Below are positions 25,582-35,033 of a stretch of DNA of 64,000 nucleotides, one piece after another. Position 1 is the stretch's first letter. Each line of letters begins with the position of its first letter. The position numbers and the translations under genes were made by a program. The stretch comes from Parasphingorhabdus cellanae (GTDB lineage: Bacteria > Pseudomonadota > Alphaproteobacteria > Sphingomonadales > Sphingomonadaceae): contig NZ_CP071794.1 in the NCBI RefSeq assembly GCF_017498565.1, forward strand, positions 3,400,001 through 3,464,000. The letters are read 5' to 3'. The notes under the pieces are model-generated. The model had not been told where the DNA came from. It was given only the letters and a program-made list of their open reading frames with translations, and did no database searches.

Positions 25582-27006
25582 TTAGTTCATTTTGGCCAGC
25601 AGGTCGTTTTGCAGATGCTTGCAAAGCCACAGATAGGCCAGACCGGAAAGGCCGTAGATCATGGCCGTAAAGCGCAATGCATCCCGCACGCCTTCACCCG
25701 TGGCCTGACGACATGCCTCCAACATGGCTTGGCTGCCCGCGGCCAATATGTCTTCATTGGTTCCTTTGCACAGCTCCAGTGTCATCTGGCTGCTCATAGC
25801 GGCACTCTCAACATAGGATGCCGAAAGGAAGTCGCTAATCGCGCCAACAAATAGAGGGCCAAGACCATATCCGATCAGGTTGACCACGAACAGCAATATG
25901 GCAATCGCTGTCGCTCGGGCTTTCACATCAACCACGCCTTGGGCAATGGTATATTGCGATCCGAGATAGGTGTAGTGCAGGAACGCCGCAATGATCAGCA
26001 TGACTAAGGCCACCATTTGGCTGTTAGTGGAAAAGCCAATCCAATATAGCGGCAGAGAAACTATGAGCGACCAGCCGGGAACCCACGCTACCGCATTGGG
26101 AAAACGACCGCTCAACCGTTCGATAGCATAGCCCCCACCAAATGTTCCGGCCGCAGCAGCAAGCGATATGGGCAGGACCAGTTTGAGCGCCGCATCGGCA
26201 ATGCTGAGTTCATGTATGCGAACAAAAAATGAAACTTGAAAACTGGAAACGCCGTAACCGACAAAGGCGACAATCGTAGCTGCCAAGGCGTTGATCCAGT
26301 AGCTGCGATTACCGCTCAGTTTTTTCAGCGTTGCCCCAAAACCCAGTTTCTCAACCTGCGGTGTGCCAGGAGGATCCGAATAGCCACGCGGTGGTTCTTT
26401 CATCGTGAACAACACAATCAAGCCGATGACGACGCCGGGCAAGCCCAAAATTATGAACGCCTCGCGCCAGGAAAAAGCCTCGGCAATCGGACCACCAAAG
26501 GCCGCCGCCAATGCGCTGCCAAGCGTGACGCCCATAGCGTATATTGCCAGTGCTCGTGCGCGGCTTCGTGGCGGAAAATAGTCGGCGATGATCGAATTGG
26601 CTGGTGGTGTGCAGCCGGCCTCACCGATCCCGACACCAACACGAAAGACCAGCAGCGCCAGAAAGCTGCCCGCGATCCCGCAAAGAGCCGTCATGACAGA
26701 CCAGAAAATGACGCTGAATGCGATAATGCGAACACGGTTATATTGTTCGGCAAACCGCGCGATAGGAATCCCAAACAACGTATAGGTTAGTGCAAACCCG
26801 AAGCCGGAGAGTAAACCGAACTGCAAGTCGGTGAGCTGAAATTCCTGGATAATGGGTTCCGAAACCACACTGATCAAAGCACGATCGATAAAGTTGAGCG
26901 TGTACACCACGAGCAGCGAAAACAGGACATAACTTCGATATCCACTTGTCCCAAAGGCTTGTCCGGTATTTGTGGTGGGCGAGCCCTGGGCCTGAGTTGC
27001 GCTCAT
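25582..27006 (-). CDS. MFS transporter (spinster-like subgroup)
   Basis: 474 residues from ATG 27006 (AGGAGATC upstream). Twelve hydrophobic helices are recognisable. The loop 2-3 signature and the GVGIGEAGCTPPANSIIADYF motif in helices 4-5 are typical of the spinster-like MFS group common in sphingomonads next to TonB receptors and catabolic genes. A second, related transporter lies at 42.0 kb. The substrate is unknown. The C-terminal extension with a Cys near residue 430 lies outside the core fold. Confidence 0.92.
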   Translation of the reverse strand: MSATQAQGSPTTNTGQAFGTSGYRSYVLFSLLVVYTLNFIDRALISVVSEPIIQEFQLTDLQFGLLSGFGFALTYTLFGIPIARFAEQYNRVRIIAFSVIFWSVMTALCGIAGSFLALLVFRVGVGIGEAGCTPPANSIIADYFPPRSRARALAIYAMGVTLGSALAAAFGGPIAEAFSWREAFIILGLPGVVIGLIVLFTMKEPPRGYSDPPGTPQVEKLGFGATLKKLSGNRSYWINALAATIVAFVGYGVSSFQVSFFVRIHELSIADAALKLVLPISLAAAAGTFGGGYAIERLSGRFPNAVAWVPGWSLIVSLPLYWIGFSTNSQMVALVMLIIAAFLHYTYLGSQYTIAQGVVDVKARATAIAILLFVVNLIGYGLGPLFVGAISDFLSASYVESAAMSSQMTLELCKGTNEDILAAGSQAMLEACRQATGEGVRDALRFTAMIYGLSGLAYLWLCKHLQNDLLAKMN

Positions 27007-27239
27007 GTGATCTCCTGACGTTATTTTCTTTCGATGATGGCCTGAACTGAGCCGCAAGTCCAGCGTCCATTATCAAACACCCATTATATTGTTTCAATCA
27101 GCTATTATAAATCTATTTACATGACGTTACACCATGATATATGACGATCCGTACTCGCCGATAGGGCGCTTAAAGGGAGCCGTTTTTGCGGCTGGGGTAA
27201 CTGGGATATGGTGCTGCAACTGCTGGAGTGTGCCAGTAT

Positions 27240-28664
27240 ATGGGCGAGTATATCCTGCCGGTTGTTGATCTGGCGCAAAAAGAATTGCTCCTGTTCGCAA
27301 GCTTGTGCTTCATCCTCGGGGCCATTGATGATGTAATATTCGACGTCGTGTGGATGGCATATTCCATCAAACGAAAACTGTTTGTTTATACGCGCCACCA
27401 TCGCGTGACCGTGGAAGATTTGCCGCCGTCAAGTGACGACAGCCCCTTGGCGATATTTGTGCCGGCCTGGCAGGAGGCGGCGGTTATCGGCGCTATGCTT
27501 CGGCGATGCCTCGATCAATGGAGTCACAGAAATTATCGCATTTATGTAGGCTGCTATCCCAATGACGGCGAGACAATCGCTGCCGTTGCCGCCGCCGCCA
27601 AAGATGCAGACCATATCCGGATCATCATCTGTGATCATGATGGCCCGACATCAAAAGCAGATTGTCTGAACCGGCTTTGGCGCGCCTTGTGTCATGACGA
27701 AAATATTGAATGCAAAAGCTATAAATCGGTTGTTCTGCAGGACGCAGAAGATCTGGTTCATCCCAAGGCATTGGATTTATTTGACTATCTTATCGATAAA
27801 GCGCCTCTGGTACAGATACCGGTTATTCCGCGCCGTGCTGCCCGGTCTGTCTGGATTGCGGGTCATTATGGTGACGAATTCGCGGAAATGCACGGCAAGC
27901 AAATGGTATTGCGCGAAGCATTGGGCGTATCCATGCCATCGGCAGGTGTAGGAACAGCGTTCAGGCGCGATGAATTGCGCCGACTATCCGCCTTAACCCA
28001 TGGCAAGCCATTTGATGCAGCAAGTCTAACCGAGGATTATGAAATAGGCTTGCAGATGACGCAGGGAACGGCGCGGGGCATCTTCGCAAGGCTTAAAGAT
28101 AATCAGGGGCAATGGGTCGCAACGCAGGAATTCTTTCCGGAGAGTTTTGACGATGCGATCAGACAGAAAAGCCGATGGATGATGGGTATCGCGATGTCGG
28201 GATGGGATCGGTTGGGATGGCAACCGTGCTGGCGTGAAAATTGGATGCGGTTCCGCGATCGGAAGGCGAGCTTTGCCGCTTTCGTTCTGGCCATTGCTTA
28301 TGTCGGGATATTGTTGACAGGTTTTTTGTACATCTTGCAGCTGTATGGTCTCTATCAATCAAGTCCGCTATCCGATTTGCTCCTCATGATGCTCGGTATC
28401 AACGCCTTGTTCGTGGCCTGGCGTTTAACGTTCAAAGGCTATTTTGTTTTCAAATTATACGGATTGCGAGAAGCGCTGCTGTCCGTGCCGCGCACATTGG
28501 TCGCAAATATCATCAACATAATGGCGGCTCGGCGGGCCTTGTTTCACTATCTTCAAAGTCTGACCGGCGTTCAACCGAAATGGGAGAAAACAAATCACTT
28601 CCACCCGGATTATCAGGATGTTCGGCAACTCAGACCGACCCGAGTTTCGATCTGCGATGACTGA
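27240..28664 (+). CDS. Membrane glycosyltransferase, NfrB-like (GT2)
   Basis: 474 residues from ATG 27240; GTG 27228 is an alternative. An N-terminal membrane helix (LLLFASLCFILGAIDDV) precedes a GT2 domain with IFVPAWQEA, a DAED acidic metal motif at 168-171, TEDYEIG as the acceptor-site aspartate, and QKSRW as the (Q/R)xxRW motif. Three or four helices follow. This matches the glycosyltransferase part of NfrB, the inner-membrane component of the N4 phage-receptor polysaccharide system. The C-terminal MshEN/c-di-GMP-binding domain of E. coli NfrB is absent, as the protein ends shortly after the helices. The stop overlaps the next gene by 8 bases. Confidence 0.87.
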   Translation: MGEYILPVVDLAQKELLLFASLCFILGAIDDVIFDVVWMAYSIKRKLFVYTRHHRVTVEDLPPSSDDSPLAIFVPAWQEAAVIGAMLRRCLDQWSHRNYRIYVGCYPNDGETIAAVAAAAKDADHIRIIICDHDGPTSKADCLNRLWRALCHDENIECKSYKSVVLQDAEDLVHPKALDLFDYLIDKAPLVQIPVIPRRAARSVWIAGHYGDEFAEMHGKQMVLREALGVSMPSAGVGTAFRRDELRRLSALTHGKPFDAASLTEDYEIGLQMTQGTARGIFARLKDNQGQWVATQEFFPESFDDAIRQKSRWMMGIAMSGWDRLGWQPCWRENWMRFRDRKASFAAFVLAIAYVGILLTGFLYILQLYGLYQSSPLSDLLLMMLGINALFVAWRLTFKGYFVFKLYGLREALLSVPRTLVANIINIMAARRALFHYLQSLTGVQPKWEKTNHFHPDYQDVRQLRPTRVSICDD

Positions 28665-29790
28665 TTCTGCAATACCGGTTCGTCGAGGCGAACCGTTCAA
28701 GGCGCTGTTGATTGTATTGGTCTTCTGGATAGTAGGACGGTTCATCTGGCAAGGAATTGTTCCTTCAACTCCGGTACACATCGCGCCGATCATCGATCAG
28801 TTCGAAATGGTTATGCGCGATGATCTCATGAAAAGACCTGCCATTTCCCCTCAAAAAAATTTCGTCGCTGATTTCAGCGCTGTGGCTCCCTTGCGCAGCA
28901 TTCGGTCTCGCTCCGGGCGCGCACGTTGGTCGACAGGTTTAGCGACGGCTGCTTCGGAAATACCCGCGAAGCAATTGTATCAGAAAGTGGTTCCGCAATT
29001 GGCCCTGGTTGCAGGCACGAAAGAGCATCTTGGTTCAGTCGAGCCGCTGAAAACGAACCGATCGCCACCTGCTCCTTTGCTACGACCATCAGCGCCCAGA
29101 CCAGTGAACGCTACTGCTTCGATATCTAGCGGCTTTTCAGGATATTTTTGGCTCTTTGCACGTCAAGGCAATGGTTCAGAGCGATCGAGATCTCCAGCAT
29201 CACAGTTCTCCAATGCACAATATGGAGCCAGTCAGGCCGGCGCAATCCTGAGCTACAGAATAGCCGGAGAAGACAGGCGCAATATCTCAACCTTTGTGCG
29301 TGCGTCCACAGCGCTTTCGACCAAAGGAGAAGAGGAGCTCGCTATCGGTATCAAAACAAAACCGTTGAAGGCTATTCCCGTCTCGTTCTTTGCCGAGCAG
29401 CGATTTGGAAAGGGCAAGAATAATAATCGTGGGACTGCATTATATCTTGCTGGCGGAACGGGTCCCGATCTGGTTTTGCCGGACATCACTCTCGAAACCT
29501 ATGGTCAAGCTGGGTTCGTATTCGCCCGCGACGACAGCCACTTTTTTGACGCTTCGGCTGTACTACAGAAACAGGTTATCGAGCGCGGTGGAAATAGGGT
29601 AACAGCAGGGGCGGGTTTTTGGGCCAGCGGTCAAAAGGGCGCCACTCGCTTTGATGTCGGCCCGCGGGTGAAGTTTCACGTTCCGGTAGGGCCAGCCAAT
29701 ATGCAGGTGTCGGTCGATTGGCGGGAACGGATCGCCGGAAACGCCAATCCCGGGTCGGGCGCTTCGGTCACAGTTTCCACCGGTTTTTGA
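28657..29790 (+). CDS. Envelope partner protein of the NfrB-like glycosyltransferase (NfrA C-terminus-like)
   Basis: 377 residues from ATG 28657, overlapping the glycosyltransferase stop. A membrane anchor (ALLIVLVFWIVGRFIW) lies near residues 18-33. A variable linker is followed by a C-terminal half (about 150-377) made of amphipathic beta-strands and ending in TVSTGF, with a terminal aromatic residue. Segments like GASQAGAILSYRI, FFAEQRFGKG and QAGFVFARDD resemble the outer-membrane barrel-like C-terminus of NfrA/YaiO proteins. A role in exporting the polysaccharide made by the upstream enzyme is inferred from the overlap and this resemblance. Confidence 0.7.
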   Translation: MTDSAIPVRRGEPFKALLIVLVFWIVGRFIWQGIVPSTPVHIAPIIDQFEMVMRDDLMKRPAISPQKNFVADFSAVAPLRSIRSRSGRARWSTGLATAASEIPAKQLYQKVVPQLALVAGTKEHLGSVEPLKTNRSPPAPLLRPSAPRPVNATASISSGFSGYFWLFARQGNGSERSRSPASQFSNAQYGASQAGAILSYRIAGEDRRNISTFVRASTALSTKGEEELAIGIKTKPLKAIPVSFFAEQRFGKGKNNNRGTALYLAGGTGPDLVLPDITLETYGQAGFVFARDDSHFFDASAVLQKQVIERGGNRVTAGAGFWASGQKGATRFDVGPRVKFHVPVGPANMQVSVDWRERIAGNANPGSGASVTVSTGF

Positions 29791-29892
29791 GTTCTGTTCA
29801 GCAATAATCGGGTGTTATCGATTGAGTTTTATTGCGCGGGATCAGATCAAGTCCCTTTATCCTGTAACCAAAAGGGATTAGTCATTGGAAAT

Positions 29893-30807
29893 ATGGATAT
29901 TTACCTCCCCATCGCAAATCTATCTGTTGATGCGTTCGTCATCGTGTTGCTGGGCGGTCTTGTGGGTATCTTATCGGGCATGTTTGGTGTCGGCGGCGGG
30001 TTCCTGACCACTCCGCTTTTGATATTTTACGGCATTCCGCCGACGGTCGCTGCAGCATCAGCATCAACACAGGTAACCGGAGCAAGCATTTCAGGTGTTG
30101 CGGCTCACATGCGTCGCAAGGGCGTTGATTTTCGGATGGGCGCAGTGCTTGTCTTCGGAGGTATTTTCGGTACGTTCATTGGTACCGGACTGTTTCAGAT
30201 TTTGCAGCGCTGGGGTCAGATTGATACGGTGATTTCGGTATTATATGTCCTGATGCTTAGCAGTATTGGCGGCATGATGGCCAAGGAAGCGTGGGGCAGC
30301 GTGCAAGCCGTTCGCTCCGGCAAGCCATTGCCGGCGCGCAAACGGCGCCACCATCCTTTGGTTGCAAACCTGCCGATGCGCTGGCGTTTCTATCGTTCCG
30401 GCCTGTATATTTCGCCCATTGCTCCTTTCATGCTTGGTCTGTTAACCGGCATATTGACGATGCTGCTTGGTGTCGGTGGCGGGTTCATCATGGTTCCCGC
30501 GATGCTTTATCTGCTCGGCATGGGCGCTCAGGTCGTTGTCGGTACGTCTTTGTTCCAGATTTTGTTTGTCACAATCGCATCCACGATGATGCACAGTATG
30601 ACAACCAGAGCAGTAGATATCGTCCTCGCCGGATTGCTTTTGATTGGCAGCGTAACCGGTGCACAATTGGGCGCAAAATTTGCGCAGCGGATGAGGCCGG
30701 AATATTTGCGATTGGCGCTTGCGATCATGGTGTTGCTGGTTGCTATTCGGATGGCGCTCGGGCTCGGTTTTCAGCCTGATGAAATTTATACGATACAACC
30801 ACTATGA
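29893..30807 (+). CDS. TauE/SafE family sulfite/organosulfonate exporter-like permease
   Basis: 304 residues from ATG 29893; an upstream GTG at 29812 would add 27. About eight membrane helices form two related halves, each with a Gly-rich signature: GMFGVGGGFLTTPLLIFYG near residue 27 and LGVGGGFIMVPAMLY near 195. Family members are proposed to export sulfite, sulfoacetate or related anions. The stop overlaps the TIGR02186 gene by four bases (ATGA), and this pair recurs in alphaproteobacteria, implying a joint function. Confidence 0.9.
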   Translation: MDIYLPIANLSVDAFVIVLLGGLVGILSGMFGVGGGFLTTPLLIFYGIPPTVAAASASTQVTGASISGVAAHMRRKGVDFRMGAVLVFGGIFGTFIGTGLFQILQRWGQIDTVISVLYVLMLSSIGGMMAKEAWGSVQAVRSGKPLPARKRRHHPLVANLPMRWRFYRSGLYISPIAPFMLGLLTGILTMLLGVGGGFIMVPAMLYLLGMGAQVVVGTSLFQILFVTIASTMMHSMTTRAVDIVLAGLLLIGSVTGAQLGAKFAQRMRPEYLRLALAIMVLLVAIRMALGLGFQPDEIYTIQPL

Positions 30808-31577
30808 CCGAGCTCTGGACAAAATGGACCAAGGCATTCTGCGGTATTGCTGTCTTGTTTCTGGTCACGGCAAATACGCCCATATTGGTGCCAGATGTGT
30901 CGCAGGACAAGATCAGTATCAAAGGGGACTTTAATGGTGCCCAACTATTGTTGTTTGGGGCCATTACCTATCCTCCTGGAACGCGCAACCGCGATCGCGC
31001 AGATATTGTTGTTGTCTTGAAAGGACCGACAGAATCTATTGTGCTGCGCGAGAAACAGCAAGTAGCCGGGATATGGATTAACGCAGCAAGCAGCGAATTC
31101 CGGTCTGCGCCGGGTTACTATGCCGTTGCGTCCTCGCGGCCGATCGAGGAAATTGTTGATGACAAAACAGCCGATATTTATGAGCTTGGCCTCAACCATC
31201 TGCAACTTTCGCCTGCTGGTGCTATCGAGAGTCAGGAACTGGCCCGATTTACCAATGGCCTGGTTGACCTGAACAGTCGGGAACGCCTTTACAAAAACCT
31301 GCCCAATAGCGTCGAAATCACCGACTCGGTTCTCTACAAAGCGCGGATTAATCTACCTGCCAGTGTGCCAGTCGGCGAATATTCTGCCGAAACATTCCTT
31401 ATTATCGATGGCCGAGTGGAGGCGGCAGAAATCAAAGAAATTACCATCGAAAAAATCGGTATGGGGCGCTTCATTACCAACCTGTCTCAAGAAAACGGCT
31501 TTATCTACGGATTATTGGCCGTGCTCATATCGATCATCTTCGGCTGGGGCGCTGGCTATGTGTTCAGAAAAATCTGA
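30804..31577 (+). CDS. TIGR02186 family membrane-anchored protein
   Basis: 257 residues. An N-terminal hydrophobic stretch (FCGIAVLFLVTANTPIL) acts as signal or anchor, the periplasmic part contains the family motifs GDFNGAQLLLFGAI and VVVLKGPTESIVLREKQQVAGIWIN, and a C-terminal helix (IYGLLAVLISIIFGWGAGYVF) ends the protein. TIGR02186 proteins are typically encoded beside TauE/SafE permeases, as here with a four-base overlap. They are probably an accessory subunit facing the periplasm; the reaction is unknown. Confidence 0.88.
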   Translation: MTELWTKWTKAFCGIAVLFLVTANTPILVPDVSQDKISIKGDFNGAQLLLFGAITYPPGTRNRDRADIVVVLKGPTESIVLREKQQVAGIWINAASSEFRSAPGYYAVASSRPIEEIVDDKTADIYELGLNHLQLSPAGAIESQELARFTNGLVDLNSRERLYKNLPNSVEITDSVLYKARINLPASVPVGEYSAETFLIIDGRVEAAEIKEITIEKIGMGRFITNLSQENGFIYGLLAVLISIIFGWGAGYVFRKI

Positions 31578-31686
31578 TAAGATTAGGCATTCCGCGTTGA
31601 TTCACCTTTGTGAAAGACCGGTAAATATTCCTTAACCAAGACGGCTTAATCCATGTGCCAGATAAACAATACAGGATTGTGCCTTC

Positions 31687-33402
31687 ATGTCAGATATGGG
31701 TTCCCATAATTTTCCAGCGGCACGCCCGCTTCCGCAAAGCGATGATGAAGATGTAACGCCCCCGGTGGCAACACACGCACCGACACCAACGCCAAAACGG
31801 ACCGAGGGTCATAAGATTGGTGAAGTCATCGAAATTGCCGGTTCTGGATCACGCATCGTTATGGATGCGGCCGTTCTCGCCAGTTTGAGTGACCATCCGG
31901 ACCAGACCGTAACAATGGCAGGGCAGGTGGGTAGCCAGGTAAAAATCCGTGTAGGTCAGACTTGGCTGCTCGCCAATATCCGCACGCAAAAGCTGCATGA
32001 AGGACAAAGCGGACTAATCATCGCCGAAATAGATTTTCTGGGTGAGGGCGATGAAGAACGCTTGACCGGCCACATTTATAATTTTCGCCGTGGTGTGACC
32101 CGTTATCCGGTTCCGGGCTCTGTCATCTATGCTGTCACGACTGCTGATCTCAAGCAGGTTTATGCATCTGATGGCCGCGCAAATGTCGAGATCGGGACGG
32201 TGTATCCGACCGACGATATTCGCGGCGCGCTCTATGTCGATGCCATGCTCGGCAAGCATTTCGCGCTACTGGGCTCAACCGGTACCGGTAAATCGACGTC
32301 AGCTGCTCTGATCTTGCACAAGATTTGCGATATCGCACCAGAAGGTCATATTCTTATGATCGATCCCCACGGTGAATATTCCGCAGCATTTAAAGGCAAC
32401 GGCCGCCTGTTCGATGTTAACAATCTGAACCTGCCTTATTGGTTGATGAACTTTCGCGAGCATTGCGAAGTTTTCGTTCAGTCCACCGGTGATGCCAAGC
32501 AGATGGATTGTGATATTCTCGCCAAATGCCTGCTCGCTGCGAAAGCCAAGAGCCAGGCTGCACAAGGCGTCGCCAAGCTGACAGTGGATAGCCCGGTGCC
32601 TTATCTGTTGTCTGACCTGACCACGATCATCCAGAATGAAATGGGCAAGCTCGACAAATCGACCAATACCGCGCCGTTCATGCGGTTGAAGACCAAGATT
32701 GACGAGATCAAGGCCGATCCCCGCTATAGCTTTATGTTTTCCGGCATGCTGGTTGGCGATACGATGGCGGACTTCCTTTCGAAGATTTTCCGTCTGCCTG
32801 CGGACGGCAAGCCGATATCGATCATCGACGTATCGGCGGTTCCGTCGGAAATAACACCAACCGTCGTCGCGGTTTTGAGCCGGTTGGTTTTTGACTATTC
32901 AATCTGGGCAAAAAATGAACCAAGCCGACCCATCTTACTGGTCTGTGAAGAGGCGCACCGTTATATTCCCAATGATGATATCGCTGGCGAAAGCAGCGTC
33001 CGCGATATTCTTAGCCGGATTGCCAAGGAAGGCCGTAAATATGGCGTTTCATTGGGCCTGATTACACAGCGGCCATCGGATCTGGCGGAAGGCGTGTTGT
33101 CGCAATGCGGTACCATCCTCTCCATGCGTCTGAACAACGACCGTGACCAATCTTTTGTTAAAGCGGCCATGCCAGAGGGTGCCCGCGGCTTCCTGGATTC
33201 CATTCCGGCACTCAGAAACCGTGAGATTATCTGCTGCGGCGAGGGTGTTGCCATTCCCATTCGTGTATCACTCGATACGCTTGTGGAAGAAAAGCGTCCG
33301 GCGTCAGAAGATCCCATGTTCTCTGAGCTGTGGCGCGAACAGGGCGGCGAGGAAGAGATTATCCAGCGGGTTATCAAGCGCTGGAGAAGCCAGGGACGTT
33401 AA
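31687..33402 (+). CDS. HerA-like ATP-binding protein (DUF87/HAS-barrel)
   Basis: 571 residues. An N-terminal beta-barrel-like region (about 35-170, GEVIEIAGSGSRIVMDA, VGSQVKIRVGQTWLLAN) resembles a HAS barrel. A FtsK/HerA ATPase core follows with Walker A GSTGTGKST near residue 196, MIDPHGEYSAAF, Walker B ILLVCEEAHRYIP near 418, and a sensor segment GLITQRPSDLAEGVLSQCGT. HerA proteins are hexameric DNA translocases, often paired with NurA or other nucleases; no nuclease gene is adjacent. A second HerA-like ATPase lies at 56.3 kb. This type is conserved in sphingomonads without a settled role. Confidence 0.9.
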   Translation: MSDMGSHNFPAARPLPQSDDEDVTPPVATHAPTPTPKRTEGHKIGEVIEIAGSGSRIVMDAAVLASLSDHPDQTVTMAGQVGSQVKIRVGQTWLLANIRTQKLHEGQSGLIIAEIDFLGEGDEERLTGHIYNFRRGVTRYPVPGSVIYAVTTADLKQVYASDGRANVEIGTVYPTDDIRGALYVDAMLGKHFALLGSTGTGKSTSAALILHKICDIAPEGHILMIDPHGEYSAAFKGNGRLFDVNNLNLPYWLMNFREHCEVFVQSTGDAKQMDCDILAKCLLAAKAKSQAAQGVAKLTVDSPVPYLLSDLTTIIQNEMGKLDKSTNTAPFMRLKTKIDEIKADPRYSFMFSGMLVGDTMADFLSKIFRLPADGKPISIIDVSAVPSEITPTVVAVLSRLVFDYSIWAKNEPSRPILLVCEEAHRYIPNDDIAGESSVRDILSRIAKEGRKYGVSLGLITQRPSDLAEGVLSQCGTILSMRLNNDRDQSFVKAAMPEGARGFLDSIPALRNREIICCGEGVAIPIRVSLDTLVEEKRPASEDPMFSELWREQGGEEEIIQRVIKRWRSQGR

Positions 33403-33441
33403 TCCCAAATCTGACTTTTATCTTTGTTCATCGGTTGTTGG

Positions 33442-33473
33442 TCGAACAGCAATAGCGCAGCCGCGCTGTTCGA
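33442..33473. other. Stem-loop behind the HerA-like gene
   Basis: TCGAACAGC (33442-33450) pairs exactly with GCTGTTCGA (33465-33473) around a 14-base loop. There is no T tract, so it is a possible Rho-dependent or attenuating structure, or a binding site, rather than a classical terminator. Confidence 0.4.
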
Positions 33474-33532
33474 TTACACCTGTAGTCAATAGACTGGGCA
33501 TGATGCCTGGTCCGGTTGGATGGAGAACAGAG

Positions 33533-33970
33533 ATGACCAATGGAAAATTTACGGAAGCAATTGCGGGGCTGGCGGTCATTGCCATGGCATCGATCATCCC
33601 GCTTGCCACCAGCAATGCGCATGATGGCAAGCACAAGTTCGATAAGAAATGGGGCGAAAATCTGGCCAAGAAAATCGAGGCCAAGGTCGCCGCAGGCATG
33701 GCCAAAGGCGCTATGGGTATGGAAAAAGGCGCCGACAAAATGTTACGCAGTGCAGACAAAATGGAAGCCTATGCAGACCGGTTGGAAAGCGATGCAGCTT
33801 TTCGCGAGGCGGAAGCCGCCAGGCAGAACAAGCGGAACGAAGGCAATATGACGGCGGACGAACTATTGAAGCAGGCTCCTGAATTCCGCCGTGGCGCCGC
33901 CGAAATGCGCGAAGGTGCAGCGGAAATGCGCAGATCAGCCGAGCAAATGCGGCGCGGAGATACGAATTAG
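33533..33970 (+). CDS. Hypothetical periplasmic protein with Met/Ala/Arg heptad-like repeats
   Basis: 145 residues from ATG 33533 (GGAGA upstream). A signal peptide (AGLAVIAMASIIPLATSNAHD) is followed by a His/Lys-rich mature start. The middle has MAKGAMGMEKGADKML and SADKMEAYADRLES, and the end repeats seven-residue units: GAAEMRE, GAAEMRR, SAEQMRR. The pattern predicts a long amphipathic helix or coiled coil rich in methionine. No known domain was recognised. Possible roles such as envelope stress or metal binding are speculation. It stands alone between the HerA-like gene and the fimbrial operon. Confidence 0.7.
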   Translation: MTNGKFTEAIAGLAVIAMASIIPLATSNAHDGKHKFDKKWGENLAKKIEAKVAAGMAKGAMGMEKGADKMLRSADKMEAYADRLESDAAFREAEAARQNKRNEGNMTADELLKQAPEFRRGAAEMREGAAEMRRSAEQMRRGDTN

Positions 33971-34082
33971 GGAGGCGTTATCTTGCGGGCGGTCAAAGAT
34001 CAAGAATATCGAACCTTTTAGCTCCGGGTAGCAGACTTTCCTGCGCCAATATGTTTACGCGAAACGCATCCTGCAGCAAACC

Positions 34083-35033
34083 CTATTCCGCGGTGAAGGT
34101 TACCGTTAGTGCATCATTATATTGTCCCGCAGCCGGTAGTCCATTAGGTGCGGGCACCACGATTTCGAGCGGGACGGCTCTTTCCATCCGGTTAGGCATA
34201 TATTTGATCCTGCTCGATTGGGCTGTTGCGGAAAGATCGATATTTTCGCCTCTGAATAACAAACTGTAGCCAATGCCGGGCGCGCCAGCTTCATGCGCCA
34301 ATTTTCCGCGATTGGCCGACTGAAAAGTGACTGCCACTTCAGCATTGCTCATGATATTAAAATCAACCGACCGGCGTGCCGCCCTTGAAAGATCGCCCAA
34401 ATCAATGGAAGTTTCGCGCACGCCGTTAGGGAAATCATCTGACCGGACTTTCAGCACCGATGCAACCGGAGCCAAAATCGCTAGCGGTGCCTCTGCCACA
34501 AGTTGCTGAACTCCGGCGTCAACCCGAAACAGCCTAATCATTGCCTGACCATTATAGGTTCCGCCGCGAACAAATTGATTTGCTGGGATCGAAACAAACA
34601 AAGTCGCTCCCTGAACCCCTTGCCCCTGGCCGAATTGTCCGTCTATTCTGGACGTCTCGCTGCCCTCAAAATCGGCGCTGAGAAATGACGGACCGCTCGT
34701 TGTTTTCAGAATGTCGTAATAGAGCGGATCACCAGGGCCGCTCAGTGCATTGACGCCCCCTCCCGAAACAGGCGCGGCGGTGAGAAAAAACCGGCAGGCC
34801 ACACCCTGATGACGAACAGACAAAGCCACTGCTTCAAAAGACTGTCCCTCGTCAAAAACCTCGTATCCCCTGCCATAGAGCCCACGCCAGTCCACACTGC
34901 TCTCTGCGGTCAGGTCAAGCTTGCAGGGATCGTCCAACAGCATTGCGTCGTTCTGGGCAACGGCAGGAACGGCATGAAGAACCAGACTGGCTCCGAGCAG
35001 ATGCGCATAAATTTTAAGGGATGGTTTCATCAT
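34083..35033 (-). CDS. Fimbrial tip/minor subunit-like secreted protein
   Basis: 316 residues if the middle of three consecutive ATGs (35036, 35033, 35030) is used; GGAG stands three, six or nine bases away. The signal peptide is LLGASLVLHAVPAVAQ. The mature protein has Cys residues in DDPCKLDL and GVACRFFL (probable disulfide) and at least two beta-sandwich segments. The C-terminal half (FNIMSNAEVAVTFQSANRGKL, GQYNDALTVTFTAE) looks like a spore-coat-U/fimbrial pilin fold. Last gene of the four-gene operon, overlapping the usher by 20 bases. A tip adhesin is inferred from order and size, as in CS1- and Csu-type systems. Confidence 0.72.
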   Translation of the reverse strand: MMKPSLKIYAHLLGASLVLHAVPAVAQNDAMLLDDPCKLDLTAESSVDWRGLYGRGYEVFDEGQSFEAVALSVRHQGVACRFFLTAAPVSGGGVNALSGPGDPLYYDILKTTSGPSFLSADFEGSETSRIDGQFGQGQGVQGATLFVSIPANQFVRGGTYNGQAMIRLFRVDAGVQQLVAEAPLAILAPVASVLKVRSDDFPNGVRETSIDLGDLSRAARRSVDFNIMSNAEVAVTFQSANRGKLAHEAGAPGIGYSLLFRGENIDLSATAQSSRIKYMPNRMERAVPLEIVVPAPNGLPAAGQYNDALTVTFTAE

